Below, piece by piece: positions 6,815 to 14,524 of a stretch of 14,684 nucleotides of DNA (within the stretch, counting starts at the first letter, position 1; each line of letters starts with the position of its first letter). The notes under the pieces are model-generated. The model was not told where the DNA came from. It made no database searches and worked only from the letters and a program-made list of their open reading frames with translations. Position numbers and translations under genes: made by a program. Origin of the DNA: an uncultured Chloroflexaceae bacterium (lineage in GTDB: Bacteria; Chloroflexota; Chloroflexia; Chloroflexales; Chloroflexaceae); assembly GCA_937141995.1 (NCBI GenBank), contig CAKZQX010000828.1:1-14684 (forward strand), in the 5' to 3' direction.

Positions 6815-6896
6815 ATGTCAGGTTAACCTCCTGGTACTGCATCATAAACGAACATTATCGCGGACGGCATAGCGCTACGACCGCGTAGTAGTTAAG

Positions 6897-7307
6897 TTAG
6901 ACGCGGCGGCGTTTGGGCGGTCGGCAGCCATTATGGGGAATGGGCGTCACGTCGGTAATTGCCGTTACCGTCAGACCGGCGGCTTGCAGCGAGCGAATTG
7001 CTGCCTCCCGCCCTGATCCGGGCCCTTTTACAAAGACCTCAACCGAGCGCATGCCATTGTCCATAGCCTTACGTGCGGCATTCTCGGCAGTTATCTGCGA
7101 GGCATAGGGCGTACTCTTACGCGAGCCTTTAAACCCGGCCTGTCCCGCACTTGCCCAGCAAACTACCGCGCCCTGCGGATCAGTAATTGTCACAATCGTG
7201 TTATTGAAGGTACTCAGAATGTGGGCCTGACCGCGCGGGATATTTTTACGCTCACGCCGCTTCCCTCGCTGCCGCCGTCCGGCACCCCCTCTTGGTTTTG
7301 CAGGCAT
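6897..7307 (-). CDS. rpsK: Small-subunit ribosomal protein S11
   Basis: 136 residues. After a basic N-terminal extension ([18 protein letters not shown]) come [39 protein letters not shown], the signature region [19 protein letters not shown] and [19 protein letters not shown]11 forms part of the platform of the small subunit. ATG start with aaggag six bases upstream. It follows rpsM after 83 bases and precedes rpsD, the normal alpha-operon order. Confidence 0.98.
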   Translation of the reverse strand: MPAKPRGGAGRRQRGKRRERKNIPRGQAHILSTFNNTIVTITDPQGAVVCWASAGQAGFKGSRKSTPYASQITAENAARKAMDNGMRSVEVFVKGPGSGREAAIRSLQAAGLTVTAITDVTPIPHNGCRPPKRRRV

Positions 7308-7390
7308 CTTCTACTCCTTGATGTACAGACCATGTACACCGGTCTGCGCTCACATACGGTATGCACTCGTTATGACAAGCAACCCCACGC

Positions 7391-7771
7391 TTACTTCTTC
7401 ACCTTCTTCTTGATACCGATTGCCTGACCCTTGCGCCCGCGCCGTGTGCGCGCATTCGTCCGCGTGCGCTGCCCACGCAGGGGCATCCCCCGGCGATGGC
7501 GCAACCCGCGATAGCACCCAATATCCATCAGACGTTTAATATTCATCTGCACTTCACGTCGCAGATCACCCTCAACGCGATACTCATGATCAATAATCTC
7601 GCGCAGACGCCCAACTTCTTCTTCCGTCAGATCGCGCACGCGCGTCTCGGGATTGATATTGGCCCGCTTAATAATGTCTTTCCCATTGGAACGACCAACA
7701 CCATAGATATAGGTAATCGCTACATGAACTTTCTTGTTACGTGGGATGTCTACCCCCGCAATACGTGCCAT
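7391..7771 (-). CDS. rpsM: Small-subunit ribosomal protein S13
   Basis: 126 residues. It begins [20 protein letters not shown], with the helix-two-turn-helix region [15 protein letters not shown], the signature [18 protein letters not shown], and a lysine-rich end (GIKKKVKK) that in known structures contacts P-site tRNA. ATG start with ggaggg five bases upstream. It follows rpmJ after 59 bases. Confidence 0.98.
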   Translation of the reverse strand: MARIAGVDIPRNKKVHVAITYIYGVGRSNGKDIIKRANINPETRVRDLTEEEVGRLREIIDHEYRVEGDLRREVQMNIKRLMDIGCYRGLRHRRGMPLRGQRTRTNARTRRGRKGQAIGIKKKVKK

Positions 7772-7830
7772 GAAGTCCCTCCAACCTCTAAGCGCGCACC
7801 ATCACCGGAACCGCCCGCGACCGGACGTAT

Positions 7831-7947
7831 CTACCCCTGTCGCTGCTTATGCTTCGGCGTCCGGCTACAGATAACGCGAACCACACCCTTGCGCTTGATA
7901 ACCTTGCAATACTCGCAACGCGGCTTCACGGATGCACGAACCTTCAC
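7831..7947 (-). CDS. rpmJ: Large-subunit ribosomal protein L36 (zinc-binding form)
   Basis: 38 residues: [14 protein letters not shown], then [13 protein letters not shown] and a basic end with TPKHKQ. The four zinc ligands Cys11, Cys14, Cys27 and His33 are all present. L36 stabilises 23S rRNA near the base of the large subunit. The start is GTG at 7947-7945 with ggaggt five bases upstream; there is no in-frame ATG. It sits between infA and rpsM as in many bacteria and follows a 142-base gap with a candidate promoter. Confidence 0.95.
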   Translation of the reverse strand: MKVRASVKPRCEYCKVIKRKGVVRVICSRTPKHKQRQG

Positions 7948-8009
7948 GTTACACCTCCATCCTCTAGTATGCCTGATCGTGCGAGTGACAGTATCTGCCA
8001 CAAACAGTC

Positions 8010-8018
8010 ATTGTAACA
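8010..8018 (-). promoter_or_regulatory. Candidate extended -10 promoter before rpmJ and the alpha-operon genes
   Basis: Read on the minus strand, tgttacaat gives an extended -10 (TG-n-TACAAT, five of six matches to TATAAT). The predicted transcript would start near 8003, about 55 bases before the rpmJ GTG. No good -35 hexamer is seen 16-19 bases upstream, which is acceptable for extended -10 promoters. It lies in the 142-base gap that divides the spc-type genes from the alpha-type genes. Confidence 0.35.
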
Positions 8019-8035
8019 CAAAAACTTACCCTACG

Positions 8036-8070
8036 CGGTCTTTCCCTCGCTTATCGACCAAAAAAGACCG
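8036..8070 (-). other. Hairpin between infA and rpmJ, possible attenuator or weak terminator
   Basis: An 8-bp perfect stem (cggtcttt at 8036-8043 with aaagaccg at 8063-8070), loop 19 nt. On the transcribed strand a T5 tract follows only after about 11 bases, so this is not a canonical terminator. It sits 20 bases after the infA stop and just upstream of the candidate promoter. Confidence 0.4.
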
Positions 8071-8089
8071 AATTTCTCCACCGTAGCGA

Positions 8090-8311
8090 TTATTTATAGC
8101 GATACGTTATCCGTCCACGGGTCAGATCATAGGGTGATAACTCTACCAGCACGCGATCACCTTTGAGGATACGGATGTAGTTCATGCGCATCTTGCCCGA
8201 AATATGGGCCAGCACCTCATGACCATTATCCAGTTCCACCCGAAACATCGCGTTTGGCAGCGGTTCCACAATTGTTCCTTCGATCTCGATGACATCTTTC
8301 TTTTTCGACAT
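8090..8311 (-). CDS. infA: Translation initiation factor IF-1
   Basis: 73 residues, the normal length. It is a single S1/OB-fold: [60 protein letters not shown] and RITYRYK. IF-1 binds the A-site of the 30S subunit during initiation and supports IF-2 and IF-3. ATG start with aaaggag about five bases upstream. It begins 23 bases after adk, so the map gene usually found between them in many bacteria is missing. Confidence 0.98.
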   Translation of the reverse strand: MSKKKDVIEIEGTIVEPLPNAMFRVELDNGHEVLAHISGKMRMNYIRILKGDRVLVELSPYDLTRGRITYRYK

Positions 8312-8334
8312 ATCACTCCTTTCGAGAATTATAT

Positions 8335-8997
8335 TCAGGGTGACTCGGCAATATCTATTCCTAACGCCTGCATCATTCCTTCTGTCACCTGTCCAATATC
8401 CTGACGACCATCAATCTCGCGGAGGTTGCCCTCACCACGATAGTGCTCAATCAGCGGCATCGTCTGCTCAAAATAGACATCAAGCCGCCGCTGCGCCGTC
8501 TCCATGGTATCGTCACTGCGCTGGTAGAGCTTGCCACCACAGATATCGCAAATTCCGGCCTTATAGGATGGGAAATAGTAAATATTGAAAATAGCTCCAC
8601 AGACCTTACAGGTCTGCCGGCCCGCGATACGCCGCAGCAATACTTCACGCGCGACATCCATGTAGAGTACCGCATCAATTGCTTTCTCATGCTGGGCCAT
8701 CTCTATCTTAAGCGCTTTGGCCTGATCAATCGTGCGGGGAAACCCGTCAAAGATAACGCCAATAGCACAATCCGGCTGCTTGATGCGCTCCATGACCATG
8801 CCAATTACCACTTCGTCGGGCACCAGCGCGCCGCGGTCCATGTATGACTTGGCGAGCATACCCAACTCGGTTCCTTCACGCAACGCTGCGCGAAACAGAT
8901 CGCCACTGGAAACATGCGTCAACCCCGTTTGCTCCACAAGCAACTTTGCCTGCGTTCCTTTACCAGCACCCGGCGGTCCCAGAAGAATCACATTCAT
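8335..8997 (-). CDS. adk: Adenylate kinase (zinc-type, long LID)
   Basis: 220 residues. It interconverts ATP + AMP and 2 ADP in the cytosol. The P-loop GPPGAGKGT (7-15), the AMP-site region [17 protein letters not shown] (30-46) and FDGFPRT (83-89) are complete. The LID domain carries four cysteines, Cys130, Cys133, Cys150 and Cys153 (QTCKVCG and [10 protein letters not shown]), a structural zinc site seen in many Gram-positive and thermophilic enzymes. ATG start with gggag seven bases upstream. It lies between secY and infA, after an 82-base gap. Confidence 0.98.
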   Translation of the reverse strand: MNVILLGPPGAGKGTQAKLLVEQTGLTHVSSGDLFRAALREGTELGMLAKSYMDRGALVPDEVVIGMVMERIKQPDCAIGVIFDGFPRTIDQAKALKIEMAQHEKAIDAVLYMDVAREVLLRRIAGRQTCKVCGAIFNIYYFPSYKAGICDICGGKLYQRSDDTMETAQRRLDVYFEQTMPLIEHYRGEGNLREIDGRQDIGQVTEGMMQALGIDIAESP

Positions 8998-9079
8998 AAT
9001 CTACTCCCTCGTTGACTATGTGTCCCAGTACGGAACAATCTTACTCACCCTAACCCCCGGGGACTCCGTAGTTCTTGAG

Positions 9080-10420
9080 CTAGCGATTCAAAAAGCCCTC
9101 ATAATCACGCATGGTAAGCTGTGCTTCAAGCTGACGCATGGTATCGATAGCAACACCAACGACGATAAGCAGGGCGGTACTACCCAGGCCGATTTGAATA
9201 TTCGTAACCGACTGAGTCAGGAAGGGCAAGATGGCAATAAATCCCAGGAAGAGCGCGCCTGCCAGCGTAATGCGATTCAATACTCGGGCGAGATACTCTT
9301 CGGTGCGTTTACCCGGTCGGATACCAGGGATAAACCCACCATTCTTCTGGAGGTTATCCGGGATATTCTGCTGGTTAAACAGGACAACCGTGTAAAAATA
9401 GGTAAAGCCGACGACCAGCAAGAAGAGCAGTGTCAGGTAGACAATACCTCCTCCCTGCCCGGTTGGGCTAAACGTATTGAAAAAGAACCCGGCTATCGCA
9501 TTACCAATCCCTTCACCGGCAGGGTTGTAAAACCAGGAAGCGACGATGCCCGGAAAGATAATAATACTCTGGGCAAAGATCAGCGGGATCATCCCGGCCA
9601 TATTGACCTTCATCGGAATATGGGTACTCTGCCCGCCATAGACGCGGTTGCCGCGTACCCGTTTGGCATACTGTACCGGAATACGGCGTTGTCCCTCCTG
9701 GATCAGCACAATACCCATAATCGTCAGCAGGCCAATAATCAAAAAGATCAGGAGTCCGACAAAGGTTTCACTGCCGCCGGTCTGACCGATTTGTACACCC
9801 TGTACCACCAGTTGCGGCACACGCGAGACAATCCCACCAAAAATGATGACCGAGATACCCTGCCCGATGCCGCGCTCGTTGATTAACTCACCCAGCCAGA
9901 CGAGCAGCATTGTCCCGGCAACCATCGACATCAAGATGGTAAAGGTCGGAAAGAAGTTATTCACAATATCAAACGGTGAGCGAAAGAGCGACTGACCGGT
10001 AGTAAGACTGCGTTCCAGGGTCAGGGTCTGTCCATATGCCTGCAAAAAGGCCAGTGGTATGGTCAAAATAATCTGATAGCGGTTCAGCTTGATCCGCCCC
10101 TGTTCACCCTCTTTGGACAACTCCTCCAGCGCAGGAATCAGCGGTTGGAGCAGTTGCATAATAATGGTTGCGGTAATATAGGGATACACCCCCAGCGCAG
10201 CCACCGAGAAGTTTTGTAATGCCCCACCCGCGAAGATATTCAGGAGTTGCGCAAGCTGATTCTCTTCCAATGCACGCCGCAAATCATCAAGCGACTCAGG
10301 ATTGATATTGGGCACAGGAATATGCGCAATAAACCGGAAAATGAGCAGCATCCCCAATGTAAAGAGGATGCGCCGCCGCAGATCTGGTAGTTGAATTGCC
10401 CGTACAACCGCCTGTAACAT
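9080..10420 (-). CDS. secY: Preprotein translocase channel subunit SecY
   Basis: 446 residues, with ten predicted membrane segments typical of SecY. It forms the inner-membrane channel for Sec-dependent export and insertion, with SecE and SecG. The N-terminus has LPDLRRRILFTLGMLLIFR and IPVPNIN. The plug and TM2 region is GGALQNFSVAALGVYPYITA, followed by IMQLL and LEELSKEGEQGR. Later come GIGQGISVIIFGGI, the cytosolic loop QEGQRRIPVQYAKR, and the TM8-TM10 part with NLQKNGGFIPGIRPGKRTEEYL. ATG start with gggag nine bases upstream. It follows rplO after 76 bases. Confidence 0.98.
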   Translation of the reverse strand: MLQAVVRAIQLPDLRRRILFTLGMLLIFRFIAHIPVPNINPESLDDLRRALEENQLAQLLNIFAGGALQNFSVAALGVYPYITATIIMQLLQPLIPALEELSKEGEQGRIKLNRYQIILTIPLAFLQAYGQTLTLERSLTTGQSLFRSPFDIVNNFFPTFTILMSMVAGTMLLVWLGELINERGIGQGISVIIFGGIVSRVPQLVVQGVQIGQTGGSETFVGLLIFLIIGLLTIMGIVLIQEGQRRIPVQYAKRVRGNRVYGGQSTHIPMKVNMAGMIPLIFAQSIIIFPGIVASWFYNPAGEGIGNAIAGFFFNTFSPTGQGGGIVYLTLLFLLVVGFTYFYTVVLFNQQNIPDNLQKNGGFIPGIRPGKRTEEYLARVLNRITLAGALFLGFIAILPFLTQSVTNIQIGLGSTALLIVVGVAIDTMRQLEAQLTMRDYEGFLNR

Positions 10421-10496
10421 CGTGTTATTCTCCCTACGCCTGGTTTGTGTTCGTTCGTGTGATTATGTTCCGTTCAGACCGCGCATTACACCGCTA

Positions 10497-11015
10497 CTAC
10501 TCGCTCTGCGTGGTCTGATGACGCATACTTGGATTGGGGCCACGGCTGCGGCTGTGACGTTCGACATCCCATGGCTCTTCAACCACTTTGCCGCCGGCCG
10601 CCTCTATCTTCGTGCGGGCACTGGCCGAAAATTTATGCGCATGTACCACCAGAGGTCGAGTGATTTCACCATCACCCAGGATTTTCACCGGTTGGTTCTT
10701 GCGCCGAATAGCGCGGGTCTCCAGCAGCGCATCAATCGTTACTTCAACATCCTGGGGCCACTCGTTCAACTGCTCTACGTTAATAACCTGGTACTCAACC
10801 CGCCAGATATTGGTAAAGCCCCGCTTGTAAGGCATACGCTTCACCAGGCGGTTTTGTCCACCTTCAAATGTGCGGTATGGACCGGAACCGGCGCGGGCCT
10901 TCTGCCCCATCATACCTTTGCCGGACGTTTTGCCCTTCCCTGAACCATATCCACGTCCGACGCGCTTACTCCGCCTATGCGAGCCGGGAGCGGGCTTTAA
11001 GTCATGCAGTTTCAT
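10497..11015 (-). CDS. rplO: Large-subunit ribosomal protein L15
   Basis: 172 residues, a little longer than most bacterial L15 because of a C-terminal tail after VVEEPW. The glycine-rich arginine N-terminal part is typical: [40 protein letters not shown] and [19 protein letters not shown]15 binds 23S rRNA late in assembly. The ATG overlaps the rpmD stop as ATGA, which suggests translational coupling. The gene ends with two adjacent TAG stops. Confidence 0.97.
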   Translation of the reverse strand: MKLHDLKPAPGSHRRSKRVGRGYGSGKGKTSGKGMMGQKARAGSGPYRTFEGGQNRLVKRMPYKRGFTNIWRVEYQVINVEQLNEWPQDVEVTIDALLETRAIRRKNQPVKILGDGEITRPLVVHAHKFSASARTKIEAAGGKVVEEPWDVERHSRSRGPNPSMRHQTTQSE

Positions 11016-11209
11016 GCCTCTACCTCGTCTCCAACTTCTGTCACTTCAACCAGATGGCGCACTTTGAACACCATGCCACGGATCGCTGGATTATCGGGCT
11101 TGATAACCGTCTGGTTAAGCTTACGAAAGCCCAACGAGCGAATGGTATCCTTTTGCTCCTGGTTATAGCCGATCATGCTCTTTTTGTAGGTAATACGCAA
11201 CTTACTCAT
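11012..11209 (-). CDS. rpmD: Large-subunit ribosomal protein L30
   Basis: 65 residues, a short bacterial L30 of one ferredoxin-like domain: [40 protein letters not shown] and [15 protein letters not shown] start overlaps the rpsE stop by four bases (ATGA), and its own stop overlaps the rplO start by four, so the three are probably translated by coupled reinitiation. Confidence 0.97.
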   Translation of the reverse strand: MSKLRITYKKSMIGYNQEQKDTIRSLGFRKLNQTVIKPDNPAIRGMVFKVRHLVEVTEVGDEVEA

Positions 11210-11766
11210 TCCGCAGTCTCCGAGGCAGTCGCCGCAGGTTCCGGCGCGCGCCGCATCCGCCGCGTGTGCAATTCATGCGGAGTCATGCCGCGACGCCGCG
11301 CCATGTCCTCAAGCGAAACCAGTTCACTCAGTGCCTTATAGGTCGCCTTCACCACATTCACCGGGTTATTGCTCCCATACGCTTTTGTGAGCAAATTCCT
11401 GATCCCGGCAGCTTCCACAACCGGGCGCATACCCCGCCCGGCGATAACGCCCGTACCAGGGGCAGCGGGACGTAGCATGACTTTGGAGGAAGAAAACTTG
11501 GTGATGACCTCGTGCGGAATGGTCGCATTCGTCAGCGGAACCCGGATCAGATTCTTTCTGGCGGCCTCGACACCTTTCCGAATAGCTTCCGGCACCTCGG
11601 ATGCCTTACCCATTCCAATGCCGACATGCCCATTGCCATCGCCAACGACAACCATTGTACTAAAGCTAAAGCGCCGGCCACCCTTGACCACTTTTGCTAC
11701 CCGGTTGATCTGGACGACGCGCTCTTCAAGCTCAAGATCGTCTGGATTGATACGTACGCGTGCCAC
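11206..11766 (-). CDS. rpsE: Small-subunit ribosomal protein S5
   Basis: 186 residues. The double-stranded RNA-binding domain has [20 protein letters not shown] and [20 protein letters not shown]; the C-terminal domain has [20 protein letters not shown] and [10 protein letters not shown]5 takes part in translational accuracy and mRNA unwinding at the entry. The start is GTG (11766-11764, encoding [10 protein letters not shown]) with ggagg four bases upstream; no ATG lies nearby. A 9-bp hairpin is found in the 65-base gap after rplR. Confidence 0.97.
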   Translation of the reverse strand: MARVRINPDDLELEERVVQINRVAKVVKGGRRFSFSTMVVVGDGNGHVGIGMGKASEVPEAIRKGVEAARKNLIRVPLTNATIPHEVITKFSSSKVMLRPAAPGTGVIAGRGMRPVVEAAGIRNLLTKAYGSNNPVNVVKATYKALSELVSLEDMARRRGMTPHELHTRRMRRAPEPAATASETAE

Positions 11767-11783
11767 AACACCTCCACATTATC

Positions 11784-11823
11784 ATAGTCAACCGCCTTCA
11801 GGCAACCTGTTCAAGTTGACTAT
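11784..11823 (-). promoter_or_regulatory. Hairpin in the rplR-rpsE gap, upstream of the S5 start
   Basis: A perfect 9-bp stem pairs atagtcaac (11784-11792) with gttgactat (11815-11823), and may be extended after a mismatch by two pairs. The 22-nt loop itself can form a small inner helix (cagg-caa-cctg). It occupies most of the gap and ends eight bases before the S5 Shine-Dalgarno. It could regulate rpsE initiation or mark an RNA-processing site. No known motif was recognised. Confidence 0.45.
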
Positions 11824-11831
11824 AATCACAG

Positions 11832-12197
11832 TTAAAATGTCAGTCCTGCCTTGCGCGCTCCCTCGGCCAGCGCTTTAACCCGTCCATGGTACTTAAAGCC
11901 ACCTCGGTCAAAAACCACCTGCGTGATCCCGGCATCGAGGGCGCGTTGGGCAACAAGTTGTCCCACCGCCTGGGCCTGCTCTATTTTACTCTGGTCAGCC
12001 TGTCCATTGCCGCGCAGATCTTTATCGAGCGTTGATGCGGCCACCAGTGTACGCCCTGCGGTATCGTCAATCACCTGCGCATAAATATGGGTATTACTGC
12101 GAAAGACACACAGGCGGGGACGCACTGTAATACCATGAATACGCTTACGTATACGTCTGTGTCGCCTGATGCGTAATTCTCGAGATGTTCTTTTCAT
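11832..12197 (-). CDS. rplR: Large-subunit ribosomal protein L18
   Basis: 121 residues from ATG 12197 ([20 protein letters not shown]). The 5S rRNA-binding family features follow: [50 protein letters not shown] and [18 protein letters not shown]18 brings 5S rRNA to the large subunit with L5. An upstream in-frame ATG (12233) would add [12 protein letters not shown], but its only purine-rich site touches the codon. ATG 12197 fits the family N-terminus and has aagg nine bases upstream. It follows rplF after 72 bases. Confidence 0.96.
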   Translation of the reverse strand: MKRTSRELRIRRHRRIRKRIHGITVRPRLCVFRSNTHIYAQVIDDTAGRTLVAASTLDKDLRGNGQADQSKIEQAQAVGQLVAQRALDAGITQVVFDRGGFKYHGRVKALAEGARKAGLTF

Positions 12198-12269
12198 ACT
12201 TTGATGCCTTGCTTTCAGTGGCAGAGATTCCATCCCCTGCCAACGCTACACATCGTGTTTCCACAACTG

Positions 12270-12833
12270 CTACTTCGTCTTGCCGGCTTTACCCGCCTTG
12301 CGTCGGATCCGCTCTTCCGCGTACTTGATGCCCTTGCCTTTGTACGGCTCAGGCGGGCGCAACCCGCGAACCTTGGCCGCCTGTTCACCGACAACCTGCT
12401 TATTGATGCCGCGAATATAGAGCGGCAATGGCTCACTGGCGCTACGACGCTCCCCAATTGCAAACGAGACATTTTCAGGGGGTTCGATCCGCACCGGATG
12501 CGAAAAACCCAACTGGAGCACCAGCGTTTTCCCCTCAAGCGCGGCGCGATAGCCCACGCCGTTGATCTCCAATCTGCGCTCCCAGCCCTCGGTAACGCCA
12601 TGCACCATATTAAACAGCAGTGTCCGGGTCAGCCCATGCAGCGACTTATGCTGCTTGGTCTCAGACGGGCGTTGGACATTGAGTGTTCCATTTTCCTGGG
12701 CAATAATGATCTCGGCGGGTAACTGCTGTTGCAGTTGACCCTTAGGCCCCTTGACCGTGACCAGGTTTCCATCGTCTATCTTAATCTCGACCCCTTTGGG
12801 GACGGGAATTGGTCGTTTTCCAATGCGTGACAT
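12270..12833 (-). CDS. rplF: Large-subunit ribosomal protein L6
   Basis: 187 residues from ATG 12833 (MSRIGKRPIPVPKGVEIKID). Two similar domains: the first with VTVKGPKGQL and the second with YKGKGIKYAEERIRRKAGKA, which includes the family signature near PPEPYKGKGI. L6 lies near the sarcin-ricin loop and supports factor binding. A longer open frame exists upstream, but it overlaps rpsH and does not fit the family. ggag lies seven bases before the ATG. It begins 16 bases after rpsH. Confidence 0.97.
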   Translation of the reverse strand: MSRIGKRPIPVPKGVEIKIDDGNLVTVKGPKGQLQQQLPAEIIIAQENGTLNVQRPSETKQHKSLHGLTRTLLFNMVHGVTEGWERRLEINGVGYRAALEGKTLVLQLGFSHPVRIEPPENVSFAIGERRSASEPLPLYIRGINKQVVGEQAAKVRGLRPPEPYKGKGIKYAEERIRRKAGKAGKTK

Positions 12834-12849
12834 AGCAATGCTCCAACCA

Positions 12850-13248
12850 CTACCAAACGTAACAGAGGACTTCACCACCGACGTGCTGCTGCCACGCATC
12901 GTGACCTGCCAGCACACCCTTCGGCGTGGAGAGGATGCTCAACCCCAGGCCACCCCGCACACGCGGAATATCCGCCCGTCGGGTATAGATACGCAATCCC
13001 GGTTTGCTCACACGCTTCAGGCCGGTAATTGCCGGTTGCCGATCATCGCTATACTTAAGCGTAATAGCTATTGTATCAAAAGGACTACCTTCTTGCACAG
13101 AATAATCCTTGATGAACCCCTCTCGTTTGAGAATATCAGCAATCGCCAATTTCATTTTTGATGCCGGGATGCCCACCGAGTCATGGTGCGCCATACATGC
13201 ATTGCGAATACGTGTCAGCATGTCAGCGATTGGATCGTTGACGCTCAC
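12850..13248 (-). CDS. rpsH: Small-subunit ribosomal protein S8
   Basis: 132 residues. It begins [20 protein letters not shown], then [34 protein letters not shown] and the C-terminal signature [16 protein letters not shown]8 binds 16S rRNA helix 21 and in Escherichia coli represses the spc operon. The start is GTG (13248-13246) with aaggagg seven bases upstream. It follows rpsZ after 78 bases, a gap that contains a 9-bp hairpin. Confidence 0.97.
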   Translation of the reverse strand: MSVNDPIADMLTRIRNACMAHHDSVGIPASKMKLAIADILKREGFIKDYSVQEGSPFDTIAITLKYSDDRQPAITGLKRVSKPGLRIYTRRADIPRVRGGLGLSILSTPKGVLAGHDAWQQHVGGEVLCYVW

Positions 13249-13270
13249 TGCACTTCCTCCTTAACGATTC

Positions 13271-13305
13271 TCGAACCGCGCATGCCGTTGTCCAGGGCGA
13301 TTCGA
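13271..13305 (-). promoter_or_regulatory. Hairpin in the rpsZ-rpsH gap, upstream of the S8 start
   Basis: In the mRNA sense, tcgaatcgc (13305-13297) pairs with gcggttcga (13279-13271) as nine base pairs including one G-U, with a 17-nt loop. It ends about 8 bases before the aaggagg of rpsH. Autoregulation by a ribosomal protein is possible, but no known S8 site was recognised in it. Confidence 0.35.
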
Positions 13306-13326
13306 TCTCGTATCCGAAATGAAATT

Positions 13327-13512
13327 CTACCAACTGGACTTGACGACACCCGGAATCATGCCCTTCAAAGCATGTTCACGAAAACAGATGCGACACATCC
13401 CAAACTTCCGAATATACGCGCGTGAGCGCCCACACACCTTACAGCGATTATATTCTCGTACCTTATATTTCTGTGGTCTCCGGGCCTTCACAACGAGGGC
13501 TGTTCGTGCCAA
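13327..13512 (-). CDS. rpsZ: Small-subunit ribosomal protein S14, zinc-binding type Z
   Basis: 61 residues from a TTG start (13512-13510), exactly the usual length of type Z S14. The zinc ligands are Cys24, Cys27, Cys40 and Cys43 in [11 protein letters not shown] and [11 protein letters not shown], and the end is [12 protein letters not shown]14 contacts the head of the small subunit. The start is supported by aaaggagg (13518-13525) five bases upstream; the open frame extends farther, but the added residues do not fit the family. It follows rplE after 71 bases. Confidence 0.95.
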   Translation of the reverse strand: MARTALVVKARRPQKYKVREYNRCKVCGRSRAYIRKFGMCRICFREHALKGMIPGVVKSSW

Positions 13513-13583
13513 AATATCCTCCTTTATCCGTGCTTGCGTTGGGGGCGATACCCGATACTGAACCGGCAAGTGCCCCCCGCATG

Positions 13584-14126
13584 CTAATCCCGAAACGGCA
13601 TGCCCATTCGCTTGAGCAACGCATAGCCCTGTGCATCATCGGGAGCTGTTGTCACAATTGCGACTTCCATACCACGGATCTTATCAATCTTATCGTAGTC
13701 AATATCCGGGAACGTGATCTGCTCACGAATTCCCAGGCTATAGTTCCCACGTCCATCGAAGGCACTCCGACTAATACCGCGAAAGTCACGGATACGGGGC
13801 AGTGCCAGGTTGATCAGTCGGTCCAAAAATTCATACATCCGGTCGCCGCGCATTGTCACCATCGCACCAATCGGCATCCCTTCGCGGATCTTAAACCCGG
13901 CAATCGACTTCCGGGCACGGGTGACAACGGGCTTCTGCCCGGTGATGATGGTAATATCCTCTATCGCCGCATCTAATGCGCGCGCATTCTGAACCGCTTC
14001 GCCCACGCCTGTATTTAATGTAATTTTCGTCAGACGTGGCACTTGCATCACCGTCTTGAAGTTAAATTCCTGCACCAATGCGGGAACAATATCCTTCGTA
14101 TAAACCTCTTTTAACCGTGCGGTCAT
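13584..14126 (-). CDS. rplE: Large-subunit ribosomal protein L5
   Basis: 180 residues from ATG 14126 ([20 protein letters not shown]), the standard length. The family signature is seen at [18 protein letters not shown], then [40 protein letters not shown], and [21 protein letters not shown]5 binds 5S rRNA and forms a bridge to the small subunit. A longer frame starting upstream would add 11 non-conserved residues. ggggggtg lies about five bases upstream. It follows rplX after a 62-base gap that can form an RNA hairpin. Confidence 0.97.
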   Translation of the reverse strand: MTARLKEVYTKDIVPALVQEFNFKTVMQVPRLTKITLNTGVGEAVQNARALDAAIEDITIITGQKPVVTRARKSIAGFKIREGMPIGAMVTMRGDRMYEFLDRLINLALPRIRDFRGISRSAFDGRGNYSLGIREQITFPDIDYDKIDKIRGMEVAIVTTAPDDAQGYALLKRMGMPFRD

Positions 14127-14132
14127 TCCACA

Positions 14133-14170
14133 CCCCCCAGGGGCTTGGAGGTGGTACACGGACCTCCTCC
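14133..14170 (-). promoter_or_regulatory. Possible switch-like leader before the L5 start
   Basis: In the mRNA sense, ggaggaggt (14170-14162) can pair with accacctcc (14155-14147) as 5 + 3 base pairs around one mismatch, loop 6 nt. The same ccacctcc segment can instead pair with part of the L5 Shine-Dalgarno region (ggggggtgtgg), as ccac-gtgg plus a further three pairs. Two mutually exclusive foldings could therefore expose or hide the ribosome binding site. In Escherichia coli the S8 repressor site lies in the same rplX-rplE position; sequence likeness to it is not claimed. Confidence 0.3.
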
Positions 14171-14188
14171 GGCCCTGACGTTTCAGTA

Positions 14189-14524
14189 TTACTGTTCCAC
14201 AACCTCGTCGCAGGCCTTGCAGTAGCGCACTTTCCGCGGACGCCCTTTATGATCCGGGTCATCTTCCAGGAAGCGCTTGCCGGTACGCGAGGCTCGTCTA
14301 CAATTCGGGCAGATCAACATAACATTTGAGGCATCAAGTGGTGCCTCCATCTCGATAATCCCTCCCGGCTTGCGCGGGCCGCGGGCCTTCATATGTCGCT
14401 TGATGATATTAAGCCCTTCGACGATCACCCGCCCACGACGTGGTAACGCCTGCTTAATTTTGCCCTGCTGCCCCTTGTTTTTGCCGGAGATTACCAGAAC
14501 TTCGTCGCCGGTTTTGACATGCAT
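14189..14524 (-). CDS. rplX: Large-subunit ribosomal protein L24
   Basis: 111 residues. The N-terminal KOW motif is [20 protein letters not shown], followed by [38 protein letters not shown] and an end with YCKACDEVV. The paired cysteines (CPNC and CKAC) make a zinc-ribbon-like pair found in many long bacterial L24 proteins. L24 starts assembly of the large subunit. The ATG shares one base with the rplN stop (TAATG), so the two are translationally coupled. Confidence 0.97.
   Translation of the reverse strand: MHVKTGDEVLVISGKNKGQQGKIKQALPRRGRVIVEGLNIIKRHMKARGPRKPGGIIEMEAPLDASNVMLICPNCRRASRTGKRFLEDDPDHKGRPRKVRYCKACDEVVEQ

Noticed and set aside
6859..6885. Hairpin (cgcgg with ccgcg) in the rpsK-rpsD gap as an S4 control site
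   Set aside because: Only five continuous pairs, and it is about 30 bases from the S4 binding site; no known S4 motif was recognised.
7326..7346. Small hairpin (cagacc with ggtctg) in the rpsM-rpsK gap
   Set aside because: Only six base pairs and no link to the ribosome binding site; it may be chance.
8732..9886. 384-residue open frame on the plus strand across adk and secY
   Set aside because: It overlaps two certain minus-strand genes, and the translation shows no domain.
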